The position numbers and the translations under genes were made by a program. 64,000 nt of DNA, taken from NCBI GenBank assembly GCA_934086775.1, contig CAKOIJ010000001.1, positions 1 to 64,000 on the forward strand, read 5' to 3'. Source of the DNA: an uncultured Bacilli bacterium (GTDB lineage: Bacteria > Bacillota_I > Bacilli_A > RF39 > UBA660). This document shows, piece by piece, positions 24,680 through 33,772 of this stretch. Below the pieces are notes generated by a model. It had not been told where the DNA came from, ran no database searches, and was given only the letters and a program-made list of their open reading frames with translations. Position 1 is the first letter of the stretch. Each line of letters opens with the position of its first letter.

Positions 24680-25462
24680 TTATTTACTTTCCTTTATAAC
24701 TATGTAACTAACACTTTCATCTAAAAGAAAATCTCTTTCATTTACTTCTAACTTACCATTTATATAAATAGTGCTTGCATTTATTCCTAGAATGGAAAGA
24801 ATTTCTTTTAAATTAGAATATTTTTTAACTTTAATAACTTTAACTTCATTAGTAATAATACTTATATATATATAGTCTCTTGCTAATCTGTTCTTTAGTT
24901 TGTTATATATATCTAAAATATCATATAAATTATAATATTCGGAATATTTCTTATTAAATACTAAATTAATATTAGGATAAGCATTTATATAATTAAATAA
25001 AGTTCCAAAAGAAATAATATCTTTTTTATTTAAATTAATATATGCTTTTATATTATAAGTTTCAGTTAGTAAATTAATAGTTTCTAATATTGCTTTAATA
25101 TTATCTTTAAGAATATAAGAATCTTTAATATCATAGTTTAAATTATTATTAATATTTATATAAAAATCTTTATTTAAAGATACAACTTCATTTATAAATG
25201 ATTTATCTAGTTTATAAATACTCTCATTTTGAATTAAGTTCCTATGTTCATCTTTAAAGTTATTTTCTATTACAATAGTGTTTAATATTCCTTTGGTACT
25301 ATTAATTTTGGTAGTACCTTTAACAATACCTGATATTGGACTATAATCTACTAGTTTATCTCCTTTTAAAACAACTTCACTTTTTATATTAATATCATTA
25401 ATATTATCAAAAGGTAAATAAATATAGTCTTCAGTCAGATAACTTTCTACTTCATTAATCAT
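24680..25462 (-). CDS. RnfC-like protein lacking Fe-S motifs
   Basis: This 260-residue protein has an N-terminal part with a barrel-sandwich pattern similar to RnfC/NqrA proteins: VLKGDKLVDYSPISGIVKGTTK, in two pieces around 35-60, then ILNTIVIENN. The middle resembles the RnfC Rossmann-like region, and the C-terminus (SNLKEILSILGI, then TIYINGKL) resembles an SLBB segment. No cysteine clusters are present and the usual ~440-residue length is cut to 260, so electron transfer is unlikely. The ATG at 25462 follows GGGGAG by 9 bases and overlaps the uvrC stop. The assignment is tentative; function unknown. Confidence 0.5.
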   Translation of the reverse strand: MINEVESYLTEDYIYLPFDNINDINIKSEVVLKGDKLVDYSPISGIVKGTTKINSTKGILNTIVIENNFKDEHRNLIQNESIYKLDKSFINEVVSLNKDFYININNNLNYDIKDSYILKDNIKAILETINLLTETYNIKAYINLNKKDIISFGTLFNYINAYPNINLVFNKKYSEYYNLYDILDIYNKLKNRLARDYIYISIITNEVKVIKVKKYSNLKEILSILGINASTIYINGKLEVNERDFLLDESVSYIVIKESK

Positions 25463-27224
25463 TATTTTCACTCCCCATTTTTAAAAAGTCTAATAACTCC
25501 TTTGCAACACTTTGAGGAAGTATTTCACTAAGTTCTTCAATACTTGTTTCACGTATCCTTTTAATACTTCCATATTTTTTTAATAGTTCTTTTCTTCTAG
25601 TTGGTCCTATTCCGTTTACTTTATTAAGTACACTTTCAATAGAACCTTTACTTCTAATTTGCCTATGATAGTTAATAGTAAATCTGTGTACTTCATCACT
25701 TATTCTAGTTAAAAGATAAAACATATTACTTTTCTTATCAATATTATACTCTTTTAATGTATCCCCATCAACTAGTTTACTTAAAGTATGTTTATCATCT
25801 TTCATTAAACCGCATACCTTAATATTTAAGTTTAGACTATTTAATACTTCTTTACAAGCGTTTATTTGATTAACTCCTCCATCTACTAATATTAGGTCAG
25901 GTTTTCTAGTTTTATTCATAAGTACGCTTTGATATCTTCTATATATAACTTCTTTCATAGATCCAACATCATCGTTCTTATCAGTTGATATTTTAAATTT
26001 TCTATAGTCATTCTTACTAGGTTTACCATCTATAAATGTAACCATTCCACTAACAGTAAAAGATCCAAATAAATTGGAGTTATCAAATGCCTCGATTATA
26101 TTTAAATAGGGCATATTTAAAATGTCTCCTAAACTTTGAAGAGCATTTATAGTTCTGTCTTCATCTTTGTAAATAAGTTCTAAATTATTTTTAAAATTTA
26201 TTTCAGCATTAGTTCTTGCTAAATCAAATAAATGTTTCTTTTTACCTTTAAAAGTATTTACTACTTTAGTTTCAAGTAGTGTACTTAATAAATCTGTATC
26301 AACTATATCAGGTACTATTAATTCTTTAGGTAAGATATTCTTTTTAGAATAAAAATTAACTATATAATATTCTAAGGTTTCTTTTACCTCATCTATAAGA
26401 GGAAATATATTCTTCTTATCTCCTAAAAGTTTACCATTTCTAATAAAAAATACTACTATACTAATATATCCGTTTCCTATATAATAATTGAAAATGTCTC
26501 TATTAACTCCATCATTAAGTTCTACTTTTTGTTTTTCAAAAACAACATTAATATAATCAAGTTCTTTCTTTAAATCAAGCGCAACTTCATAATTTAAATT
26601 ATCAGAATTTATTTTAATTTTTTCTTTAATTTTATTTATTAAAACTTCATCATGTCCATTTAATATAGAAAGTATTTCATTATTAAGACTAGATACATCT
26701 AAATTCTTATACTCACAGTATCCAAGACATTCTCCTATATGGTAATATAAACAAACCTTCTTAGGCATTTTATCACATTTTTTTAGTGGATAAAGTCTAT
26801 TAATTAAATTAACAAGTTTTCTAGCTGCACTACTATTAGGGTAAGGCCCAAATAAAAGTTTATTTTTCTTATTAATATTTATTTCTCTCTTAACGGTTAA
26901 AGTAGGATATTTATCACACTTATATTCTATGTAAGGATAACTTTTATCATCTTTAAGAAGAATATTATAGTGAGGATCATGTTTCTTAATTAAATTCATT
27001 TCGAGAATAAAAGCTTCAAGTTCACTTGAAGTAACTATATAATCAAAGTCATATATTTCACTAACTAATAACTTAGTCTTGCCAGTGTGCTCTCTATTAA
27101 AATAACTATTAAGTCTATTCTTGAGTACTTTTGCTTTACCTACATATATAATAGTACCTTCTTTATTTTTCATTAAATAGCATCCTGGTAATTTTGGTAC
27201 TAAAAGAAGTTTATCTTTTATCAT
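25455..27224 (-). CDS. uvrC: Excinuclease ABC subunit C
   Basis: This 589-residue nucleotide-excision-repair endonuclease has an N-terminal GIY-YIG domain (PGCYLMKNKEGTIIYVGKAK near 13-32), a Cys-containing middle (CLYYHIGECLGYC), a UVR motif (about 200-235), a C-terminal RNase H-like nuclease domain (FDNSNLFGSFTVSGMV; LILVDGGVNQI) and helix-hairpin-helix region (VNGIGPTRRKELLKKYGS). It makes the dual incision with UvrAB. Normal length, RBS AAAGGAG. Confidence 0.96.
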   Translation of the reverse strand: MIKDKLLLVPKLPGCYLMKNKEGTIIYVGKAKVLKNRLNSYFNREHTGKTKLLVSEIYDFDYIVTSSELEAFILEMNLIKKHDPHYNILLKDDKSYPYIEYKCDKYPTLTVKREININKKNKLLFGPYPNSSAARKLVNLINRLYPLKKCDKMPKKVCLYYHIGECLGYCEYKNLDVSSLNNEILSILNGHDEVLINKIKEKIKINSDNLNYEVALDLKKELDYINVVFEKQKVELNDGVNRDIFNYYIGNGYISIVVFFIRNGKLLGDKKNIFPLIDEVKETLEYYIVNFYSKKNILPKELIVPDIVDTDLLSTLLETKVVNTFKGKKKHLFDLARTNAEINFKNNLELIYKDEDRTINALQSLGDILNMPYLNIIEAFDNSNLFGSFTVSGMVTFIDGKPSKNDYRKFKISTDKNDDVGSMKEVIYRRYQSVLMNKTRKPDLILVDGGVNQINACKEVLNSLNLNIKVCGLMKDDKHTLSKLVDGDTLKEYNIDKKSNMFYLLTRISDEVHRFTINYHRQIRSKGSIESVLNKVNGIGPTRRKELLKKYGSIKRIRETSIEELSEILPQSVAKELLDFLKMGSENND

Positions 27225-27245
27225 AATGTTCTCCTTTCAATATTA

Positions 27246-27833
27246 TTAATTACATTTTTTAATAAGTTTTTTGTCTTTAGTATTACTAATTATTTTTTTA
27301 ATATCTTTTAAATTTAATTTATTAACATTACATATGTCTATTATAGGTAAATAAATATCATTATTATAAGTATTAATTTTTTTTATTAATTTTATTCTTT
27401 TAGAAAGAACTTTTAAAGAATTAATACTTATATCATTGGTAAAGCAATCAATATTAGATAAATATAAATTATATTTTAAATAATTATTATAAGCATCTTC
27501 AGATTTATAAAAATTATAAAAATAATATAAAAAGCCAACTAAATTAGTAGATAATAAAACTGGAATGTTACTATTTGATAATATATATAAATAAGGGCTT
27601 GAAAATGATAAACCAAAACATATTAAACCTGCCTTTAATAAATTATTACTTTTACTATCCCTTACAATATATTCTCTGTTAAATAATTTAATATTATTAT
27701 TAATGCTTTCTATAACTTCATAATATAAATCATTTGATAATTCTTTCATTTCAAAAGAATTATTACTATATTTTATCATAATAATAGGTTTATCATTCAT
27801 AAATTTTATTTCATAATCAATTATATATTTCAT
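27246..27833 (-). CDS. Hypothetical membrane protein, 195 residues
   Basis: Has a soluble N-terminal region, two hydrophobic segments (about 65-83 and 87-105) and a Lys/Ile/Asn-rich C-terminal region. It starts MKYIIDYEIKFMND with RBS AGGAG. No family is recognised. It sits between rbfA's terminator and uvrC, 21 bases before uvrC, so the two may be cotranscribed. Confidence 0.65.
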   Translation of the reverse strand: MKYIIDYEIKFMNDKPIIMIKYSNNSFEMKELSNDLYYEVIESINNNIKLFNREYIVRDSKSNNLLKAGLICFGLSFSSPYLYILSNSNIPVLLSTNLVGFLYYFYNFYKSEDAYNNYLKYNLYLSNIDCFTNDISINSLKVLSKRIKLIKKINTYNNDIYLPIIDICNVNKLNLKDIKKIISNTKDKKLIKKCN

Positions 27834-27861
27834 AAAAACTCCTAGGTATATTGTATCAAAA

Positions 27862-27893
27862 ATAAAAGAAAAAAAGAAGAGTTAATTTTCTTC
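27862..27893 (-). terminator. Terminator of the rimP-to-rbfA operon
   Basis: Minus-strand arms GAAGA and TCTTC with a 9-base loop and a long T-rich run TTTTTTTC; it overlaps the end of rbfA. Confidence 0.6.
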
Positions 27894-28223
27894 ATTAATC
27901 TTCTCTATTATTTTTTCAATTCTACTTCCATATTCAATAGATTCATCATATATAAAATGTAACTCTGGAATATGTCTTATATTAAGTCTTCCTGCTAATT
28001 CAGTCCTAAAATATCCACTAGCATTTTTCATGTCTTTAATAACCTTATCACGTTTATCATCATCTAAAGTAGTAAAATAAACTTTAGCACTTGATAAATC
28101 ATTGGTAACGGTTGCGTAAGTAATTGTTACTTTTTGTAAATCTTCATCTTTAACTTCAGTTAAAAGAATATTACTTAATTCTTTAATTAAATCTGAAGCT
28201 ACTCTTTCACCTTTCAATTTCAT
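27882..28223 (-). CDS. rbfA: Ribosome-binding factor A
   Basis: This 113-residue KH-like protein has the family patterns LTEVKDEDLQKVTITYATVT, then DLSSAKVYF, and LNIRHIPELHFIYDESIEYGSRIEKI. It helps mature the 16S rRNA 5' end in the 30S subunit. The start overlaps the infB stop by one base. Last gene of rimP-nusA-rnpM-infB-rbfA, the classic order. Confidence 0.95.
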   Translation of the reverse strand: MKLKGERVASDLIKELSNILLTEVKDEDLQKVTITYATVTNDLSSAKVYFTTLDDDKRDKVIKDMKNASGYFRTELAGRLNIRHIPELHFIYDESIEYGSRIEKIIEKINEEN

Positions 28224-30322
28224 TATTTCTTAACCACCTTTAATTCAAAAGTTTCAACTATATCTCCTACTTTAATATCAGAATAATTATCTAGTGTTAA
28301 GCCACAGTCAAAGCCTGATTTAACTTCCTTAGCTCCATCTTTTTCTCTTTGAAGTGTTGCTATTTTAGTAGTAGTTATTACTACTCCATCTCTGATTAAT
28401 CTAGCTCCACTTCCAACTTTTATTATACCACTTGTAACATGTACTCCTGCAATGTTACCAACTTTAGAGAATTTAAATATCTGTCTAATTTCAGCTTCAC
28501 CAGTAACTACTTCTTCAAATTCGGGATCTAACATACCTTTCATAGCAGCTTCTATTTCTTCAACTACTTTATATATAATATTGTATAATCTTATGTCTAC
28601 ATTATAATTTTTAGCTGCTTCTTTAGTTTTACTAGAAGGTACTACATTAAATCCTATTATAATAGCATTAGATGCACTTGCAAGTACTATATCACTTTCA
28701 GTAATAGTACCAACTCCACTTCTAATAACTGAAACTTTTACACCTTCAACATCTATCTTTTCTAAAGCGTTTTTAACTGCCTCTTCTGAACCTTTAGAAT
28801 CAGTTTTAAGAACTATATTTATTTCTTTATGTCCTTCTTTAACTCTTTCAAAAAGTTCATCTAAACTTACTGCTTTTTTAACAAATTTTCTTTCTTTTTC
28901 AAGAACTTCTCTCTTCTCAGCAACACTTCTTGCAATTTTTTCACTTTCAAATGCCATGAATTTATCACCCGCTACTGGAACTTTATTAAGTCCTGTTATT
29001 TCTACTGGTGTACTAGGAGATGCACTTGTTAAATCATTTCCGTTACTATTCTTAAGTGTTCTTACTTTACCAAAAGCACTTCCACATACGATAGGATCTC
29101 CAAGTCTTAGGGTACCATTATTAATAAGTAATGTAGTAGTAACACCTTTATTCTTATCAAGTGAACTTTCTATTACAGTACCAACTGCATATCTATTTGG
29201 ATTTGCTTTTAATTCTTCCATTTCAGAAAGTGCAATTATATTTTCAAGAAGTAAACTTACATTTTCTCCAGTATGAGCAGATAATTTAACAAATATAGTG
29301 TCTCCTCCCCATTCTTCAGGAGTCAAACCATATTCACTCATTTCACTCATAATCTTATCAATATTACCAATTCCTTTATCTATCTTATTAATAGCAACTA
29401 TTATAGGAACACCGGCACTTTTAGCATGATCTATTGCTTCCTTAGTTTGAGGCATAACACCATCATCAGCTGCTACAATAATAACAACTATATCAGTTAT
29501 TTTAGCACCTCTTGCACGCATTTCAGTAAATGCAGCGTGTCCAGGAGTATCAATAAAAGTAATTAAATTACCATTTATTTCTACTTGATATGCACCTATT
29601 GCTTGTGTAATACCGCCAGCTTCACCACTTACAACATGGCTTTTTCTAATATAGTCAAGTAAACTAGTTTTACCATGATCTACATGCCCCATTATAGTAA
29701 CTACTGGAGGTCTACTAGTTAAATCTTCTTCTTTATCGATAATTTCATATTCTTCGAAATTGCTAATATCTACCGTTTTATCCTTTTTAAGTTCTTTATT
29801 AAATTCTAAACTAACTAGTTCTGCATCTTCAAATGAAATACTAGAATTTATATTAATCATTAAACCTAAATCAAATAATTTTTTAACTAAATCAGTATCT
29901 TTAACATTTAAACTACTAGCAAGTTCTTTAACAGTCATACCTTCCTTATAAATAGCAATATTATCAGATACTTCACTGTTACTTTGAAGTTTTGTTTTAT
30001 TCTTGTATATATTCTTCTTTTCCTTTTTAAAATTTTCATTTTCTTTAGTAGTATCTTTTTTCTTTAATTTTACTTTCTTTTGTTTTCCTTCATCAATACT
30101 ACTTCCAAGTAAATTTTCAGCTCGGTCTTCAAAATCAAATTTACTTTCTAGTTCTTCACTTAGATAACTTTCTTCACTACTTAAATTATTATCTAGTAAG
30201 ATAATATCATCATCACTTAAAAAATCATCTTTATTACTTACATTGATTCCAAGTTCTTTACATTTATCAAGTACATTATTTATATTAACTTTTACATCAA
30301 TAGCATATTCTTCTACTGTCAT
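28223..30322 (-). CDS. infB: Translation initiation factor IF-2
   Basis: This 699-residue GTPase has a short N-terminal IF2N domain ([13 protein letters not shown]), a second IF2N motif near 125, and G1 to G4 boxes [17 protein letters not shown] and NKID starting near 205, then C-terminal domains. It places initiator tRNA on the 30S subunit. The Lys-rich stretch between the N-domains is short. RBS AAAGGAG. Confidence 0.96.
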   Translation of the reverse strand: MTVEEYAIDVKVNINNVLDKCKELGINVSNKDDFLSDDDIILLDNNLSSEESYLSEELESKFDFEDRAENLLGSSIDEGKQKKVKLKKKDTTKENENFKKEKKNIYKNKTKLQSNSEVSDNIAIYKEGMTVKELASSLNVKDTDLVKKLFDLGLMININSSISFEDAELVSLEFNKELKKDKTVDISNFEEYEIIDKEEDLTSRPPVVTIMGHVDHGKTSLLDYIRKSHVVSGEAGGITQAIGAYQVEINGNLITFIDTPGHAAFTEMRARGAKITDIVVIIVAADDGVMPQTKEAIDHAKSAGVPIIVAINKIDKGIGNIDKIMSEMSEYGLTPEEWGGDTIFVKLSAHTGENVSLLLENIIALSEMEELKANPNRYAVGTVIESSLDKNKGVTTTLLINNGTLRLGDPIVCGSAFGKVRTLKNSNGNDLTSASPSTPVEITGLNKVPVAGDKFMAFESEKIARSVAEKREVLEKERKFVKKAVSLDELFERVKEGHKEINIVLKTDSKGSEEAVKNALEKIDVEGVKVSVIRSGVGTITESDIVLASASNAIIIGFNVVPSSKTKEAAKNYNVDIRLYNIIYKVVEEIEAAMKGMLDPEFEEVVTGEAEIRQIFKFSKVGNIAGVHVTSGIIKVGSGARLIRDGVVITTTKIATLQREKDGAKEVKSGFDCGLTLDNYSDIKVGDIVETFELKVVKK

Positions 30323-30336
30323 AAAACCACTCCTTT

Positions 30337-30594
30337 CTATAATCTTGATTTTAATTCTTCATATATTTCCTCAGGAACATCTACCATTAAATGTCTATCA
30401 AGTATTCTAGATTTTTCTGCTTTCAAAATAACATCTAAATCCTTCTTTACATATGCTCCTCTTCCATTTGCCTTATTGGTGTCATCTACAATAACACTAC
30501 CTTCTGGAGTTCTTACTACTCTAAATAAATCTTTCTTTTCTAATTTTTCCTTAGTTATAACACATGTTCTTAAAGGTACTTTCTTTACTTTCAT
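30337..30594 (-). CDS. rnpM: YlxR/RnpM RNA-binding protein
   Basis: This 85-residue protein of the YlxR family keeps PLRTCVITKEKLEKKDLFRVV and GRGAYVKKDLDVILKAEK. It always sits between nusA and infB, as here. Recent work on the Bacillus protein reports it as an RNase P modulator; that role is carried over, not seen. RBS GTAGGTG. Confidence 0.92.
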   Translation of the reverse strand: MKVKKVPLRTCVITKEKLEKKDLFRVVRTPEGSVIVDDTNKANGRGAYVKKDLDVILKAEKSRILDRHLMVDVPEEIYEELKSRL

Positions 30595-30602
30595 AAAAAC
30601 AC

Positions 30603-31661
30603 CTACTTATTAATCTCTTCATTAATTTCATTTAAAGTTTTAATTTTAATAGTATATCTAGTTAGTTTACTAGCAAGTTTAATATTAATACCCTTTTTAC
30701 CAATTGCTAAACTTAAATTATCTTCATCTACTATAGCAAGAGCTCCTTTATTTAATTCATCAGTTATAGTAACATTTACATCTTTAGCAGGACTAAGAGC
30801 ATTAGCTATAAATTCTTCTGGAACATTACTATAAAGTACTAAATCTATTTTTTCACCGTTTAATGCTTTAATTATATTAGCAATACGAGATCCTTTTTCA
30901 CCTATACAACTACCAATAGCATCTACATTAGGGTTAGTACTTTCTACTGCTACTTTACTTCTTATACCTGCTTCTCTAGCAACACCATGCATTACTAGAG
31001 TTCCATCAGAAAATTCAGGTATTTCACTTTCAAAAAGTCTTTTGACAAATCCATAATGTTTTCTACTTAATCTAATAGATGGACCTTTTGGTGTTTCTTC
31101 TATTTTAGTAATATAAACTTTTACACTATCTCCCATTTTAAGAGTTTCTCCTGGAATAAGTTCACTTTTTGGTAAAAGTCCTCTTGCTTTACCTAAATCA
31201 ACATAATAATTTCTAGTATCTTCCATAGCTAAAAATCCAATCATTAGTTCATCTTGTTTATCTTTGAATTCTTCCATTACTTGATTTCTTTCAGCTTCTC
31301 TTATCTTTTGAAGTACTACTTGTTTAGCAACACCAACTGCAACACGTCCAAAGTCTTTAGGAGTAACTTCAGTTTCATAAAAATCTCCAATCTTAGCATC
31401 TGGATGTTCTTCCTGTGCTTCTTCTAAAGTTAACTCTGCATCAGGGTTTTCTAACTCTTCAACAACAGTCATTCTCTTAAAGATTTTAATCATACCATTA
31501 TCTGTGTTTATTTCACATCTAACATCTGCATCTTCTCCAAAGTTTTTCTTATAGGCTGCTGCAAAAGCATTACTCATTGCTTCTTTAATTAAATCTTCAC
31601 TTAAACCTTTCTCTTTAACTAAATAATCAAAAGCTGTTTTAAATTCCTTACTATTCATCAT
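30603..31661 (-). CDS. nusA: Transcription termination/antitermination protein NusA
   Basis: This 352-residue protein has an N-terminal RNA polymerase-binding domain, an S1 domain (about 135-200) and two KH domains (VDAIGSCIGEKGSRI, and IVDEDNLSLAIGKKGINIKLAS). No C-terminal acidic repeats, as usual in Firmicutes. The start overlaps the rimP stop by 11 bases; two adjacent ATG codons follow GGAG and the second (31658) is equally plausible. Confidence 0.95.
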   Translation of the reverse strand: MMNSKEFKTAFDYLVKEKGLSEDLIKEAMSNAFAAAYKKNFGEDADVRCEINTDNGMIKIFKRMTVVEELENPDAELTLEEAQEEHPDAKIGDFYETEVTPKDFGRVAVGVAKQVVLQKIREAERNQVMEEFKDKQDELMIGFLAMEDTRNYYVDLGKARGLLPKSELIPGETLKMGDSVKVYITKIEETPKGPSIRLSRKHYGFVKRLFESEIPEFSDGTLVMHGVAREAGIRSKVAVESTNPNVDAIGSCIGEKGSRIANIIKALNGEKIDLVLYSNVPEEFIANALSPAKDVNVTITDELNKGALAIVDEDNLSLAIGKKGINIKLASKLTRYTIKIKTLNEINEEINK

Positions 31662-31896
31662 ATTCTCCTTTACTACAAATATCTAATACATAATCATCTA
31701 GTCCTAAATCTAATTCATCAATAATTGGACTAATTATTTTAGATGCTTTTTCACATAAATCAGTATCAACTAATTCACCATCTAATCTTATGAAAAGAGT
31801 ATCAATATTATCTTCCTTTTCTAAAGATATATCATATACTTTTACATCAATTTCTTCAAGTGGCTCCTTAATAGCATCAATAATTTTTTCTTTCAT
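31651..31896 (-). CDS. rimP: Short RimP-like ribosome maturation protein (N-terminal domain only)
   Basis: At 81 residues this is about half the usual 150. The sequence fits the N-terminal RimP domain: PLEEIDVKVYDISLEKE, LFIRLDGE, VDTDLCEKASKIISPIIDEL and YVLDICSKG. The second, SH3-like domain is absent and the frame ends cleanly at a stop overlapping nusA, so this is a shortened gene, not an obvious frameshift: I see no continuation in other frames because nusA begins. Position before nusA supports the name. RBS AGGAGG. Confidence 0.8.
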   Translation of the reverse strand: MKEKIIDAIKEPLEEIDVKVYDISLEKEDNIDTLFIRLDGELVDTDLCEKASKIISPIIDELDLGLDDYVLDICSKGEYDE

Positions 31897-31919
31897 TTTT
31901 TACCTCCTATATTCAAATT

Positions 31920-31946
31920 AAAGAGTGGCCTTTTATGCCACTCCTT
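31920..31946 (-). promoter_or_regulatory. Hairpin in the rimP-nusA leader
   Basis: Minus-strand arms AAGGAGTGGC and GCCACTCTTT (one G-U), starting a few bases after the predicted transcription start. It may be a leader control element, or the terminator of the surface-protein gene upstream. Confidence 0.6.
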
Positions 31947-31958
31947 CAAGTAACTATA

Positions 31959-31987
31959 ATTATACAACAATTATTACTTATATGCAA
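31959..31987 (-). promoter_or_regulatory. Promoter of the rimP-nusA-infB operon
   Basis: -35 TTGCAT (31982-31987), 17-base spacer, -10 TATAAT (31959-31964). Confidence 0.8.
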
Positions 31988-32014
31988 GTTTTTTATTTGG
32001 TACTTTATATTGTA

Positions 32015-33520
32015 CTAATTATAAACTATCTCGTAAGGGCTTTCTGAACTTCCATTTCCTGAAGAATATGGAACTTCTGCCTTAATTGATATAACAGGGC
32101 GGACACCATAAGCAGTGGTCACATTGCCGTCGTCTAATCTACCCGGATTGCGCGAACCGTAAACACCAAATGAGCCAGCATTAGCACCATTCCAGTAGGT
32201 AGGAGACAAAAGCCACCACCATGTACTTCCTGTTATACTTGAACCAGTACTATTTAAATAATACCATACTGATGGATTGTTAGTCCATGCTAAACCTCCT
32301 GCATAACTAACTTCATCTGCTGTCATGAGTCCTATTGGATGTGTTAGTTTTGCTTTTGCATTACTTCCTGAAAATGCATCTTCTGGTGTAGTACAATCGT
32401 ATGTTGGTGTTTTTTTACTTGCTAGTCTACCATATGCCATGTAGTTAAATCTTTCACTTCCTGCTGCACTATATGTTCCATTTGCTACATTTCTATCATT
32501 ACAGTATATCGCTTCTGTACTTAAGTATTTTGTATAACTTGTTAAGTTATTACTATACCATTTATCTATTACTCCTTTTACTACACTGCTATTTGTATTT
32601 TTACGATTATTTTCTAAAGACCCACTTATTCCATACATATAACCTACATACATTGAATCATTAGATGTACTATTGAATTTACTTGTACCTATATATCCAC
32701 TTGTTGTATCAGGACTTGTTCCTGAATACAAAAGTCTAATACTTCCATCATGATTTGTTCTTATTATTCTCCAGTAAAATCCTGCAAATTTTACCCAGTT
32801 ATTAGTAGGATTCCCTGCAAAGTAATATACATCTTTTGTTGGTCCTCCTGTTATACTTTCAGTACTCTTAAATAATGTACCAGTTGTATCACTTGTAAAT
32901 ATTGAACTAAATGATGTTCTTGTTCCTCTTGTTTGATTATCATTTAGTATTTGCCATCCCAAAGTACCTTCTTCATATTCTCCATGTATATTCTCTGTTC
33001 CTTTTTCTATATACAATGAACCACTTAATACTTTACCCATATCTTCACTTTGATCTACTACTAAAGTATCTATATATTTAAATTCTATACTATATGAGTG
33101 AGTTTTACCTTTTGCTATTTCTACACTATGGGCTAAAACTGTATCAGTAGTTGAACTTCTTTTAGGTACATCTTTAAACTCACTCATATTGTATCCACCA
33201 TCAGTACTAGTTATTTTGTATACTAAATATCCTTTTGTAATAAAAGTATTTACTAAATCTTTTATTACTATATTGTATTTATATGTACCATCACTTTCAT
33301 TCTTTACTGTGAATGTACTTATACCACTTGACCAACCTGGTACTATTTCTGAACCTGCTATTGTACCTGTACCACTGTTAAATACTATCCTAAGATTAGC
33401 ACTGTCAACTGAAACTTCTTTTTCTTTTCCAAGTATTTCCATTGAAAACCATGCTAAACTAACTGATAATACTATTACTAACAAACTCCCTAATATAATT
33501 AATAATTCTTTCTTTTTCAT
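32015..33520 (-). CDS. TasA-like/DUF6273-like surface protein, copy 1
   Basis: This 501-residue protein has an N-terminal signal/anchor (MKKKELLIILGSLLVIVLSV, then AWFS), a TasA/camelysin-like beta domain (about 35-175) and a C-terminal DUF6273-like lectin-type domain (about 185-500; YYFAGNPTNNWVKFAGFYWRII, in two parts, WWLLSPTYW and YGVRPVISIK). It is a paralogue of the protein at 37934-39460. It is presumably exported, on the surface or in the matrix; no LPXTG is present. The gene lies behind a leader ORF with a G10 run and a terminator, so expression may be phase variable. RBS AAAGGAAG. Confidence 0.85.
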   Translation of the reverse strand: MKKKELLIILGSLLVIVLSVSLAWFSMEILGKEKEVSVDSANLRIVFNSGTGTIAGSEIVPGWSSGISTFTVKNESDGTYKYNIVIKDLVNTFITKGYLVYKITSTDGGYNMSEFKDVPKRSSTTDTVLAHSVEIAKGKTHSYSIEFKYIDTLVVDQSEDMGKVLSGSLYIEKGTENIHGEYEEGTLGWQILNDNQTRGTRTSFSSIFTSDTTGTLFKSTESITGGPTKDVYYFAGNPTNNWVKFAGFYWRIIRTNHDGSIRLLYSGTSPDTTSGYIGTSKFNSTSNDSMYVGYMYGISGSLENNRKNTNSSVVKGVIDKWYSNNLTSYTKYLSTEAIYCNDRNVANGTYSAAGSERFNYMAYGRLASKKTPTYDCTTPEDAFSGSNAKAKLTHPIGLMTADEVSYAGGLAWTNNPSVWYYLNSTGSSITGSTWWWLLSPTYWNGANAGSFGVYGSRNPGRLDDGNVTTAYGVRPVISIKAEVPYSSGNGSSESPYEIVYN

Positions 33521-33547
33521 ATAGACTTCCTTTCTTTTTTAGACACT

Positions 33548-33576
33548 AAAAAAAGATAGATTTAAAAAATCTATCT
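33548..33576 (-). terminator. Terminator/attenuator between leader ORF and surface gene 1
   Basis: Minus-strand arms AGATAGATTT (33567-33576) and AAATCTATCT (33554-33563), TTT loop, six T after. It lies between the leader ORF and the surface gene, 27 bases before the gene. The stop codon of the alternative (nine-G) leader frame falls in the first arm. Confidence 0.88.
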
Positions 33577-33607
33577 CATTAAAGCACATGAAAAACCAGA
33601 AGGTTTA

Positions 33608-33673
33608 CTAGTTATTAATAATAACCCCCCCCCCTAGTACTTTATTTTGTACATATAGGCTGTTGTTTTTCAT
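33608..33673 (-). CDS. Leader peptide with G10 tract, copy 1
   Basis: The frame begins MKNNSLYVQNKVL and ends GGGVIINN (21 residues). RBS AAAGGAG lies 6 bases before the ATG. The three Gly codons and the next G form a run of ten G (33625-33634 on the plus strand as C). With nine G the frame would continue as LLLITSKPSGFSCALMR to a TAG at 33571-33573. Copy 2 at 39537-39602 has the same layout, with conservative or synonymous changes. See findings for the switch model. No known peptide family is recognised. Confidence 0.8.
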   Translation of the reverse strand: MKNNSLYVQNKVLGGGVIINN

Positions 33674-33711
33674 GTTTTTCTCCTTTGTTATTTGTAGCTT
33701 CCTACAATAAA

Positions 33712-33740
33712 ATAATACCACAAAAAGTATTAGTTTACAA
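33712..33740 (-). promoter_or_regulatory. Promoter of leader ORF and surface gene 1
   Basis: -35 TTGTAA (33735-33740), 17-base spacer, -10 TATTAT (33712-33717). The identical promoter occurs at copy 2. Confidence 0.75.
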
Positions 33741-33768
33741 GTATTATTTTCTTGTACTTTTTGTGGTA
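33716..33768. repeat. 14-bp inverted repeat over the surface gene 1 promoter
   Basis: Perfect arms TACCACAAAAAGTA (33716-33729) and TACTTTTTGTGGTA (33755-33768) with 25 bases between. One arm fills the -10/-35 spacer and the other lies upstream of -35. Candidate operator; it could also end transcription from the gene at 33773. Confidence 0.8.
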
Positions 33769-33772
33769 CTAA

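Noticed and set aside
33625..33634. G10 run as a pure assembly artefact
   Set aside because: Two separate loci show the same length at the same codons and the Gly codons are part of a conserved peptide; the exact length should still be checked in reads.
33716..33768. Invertible promoter (recombinase-driven phase variation)
   Set aside because: The segment between arms is only about 25 bases, too short for known site-specific inversion, no recombinase gene is nearby, and both copies have the same orientation.
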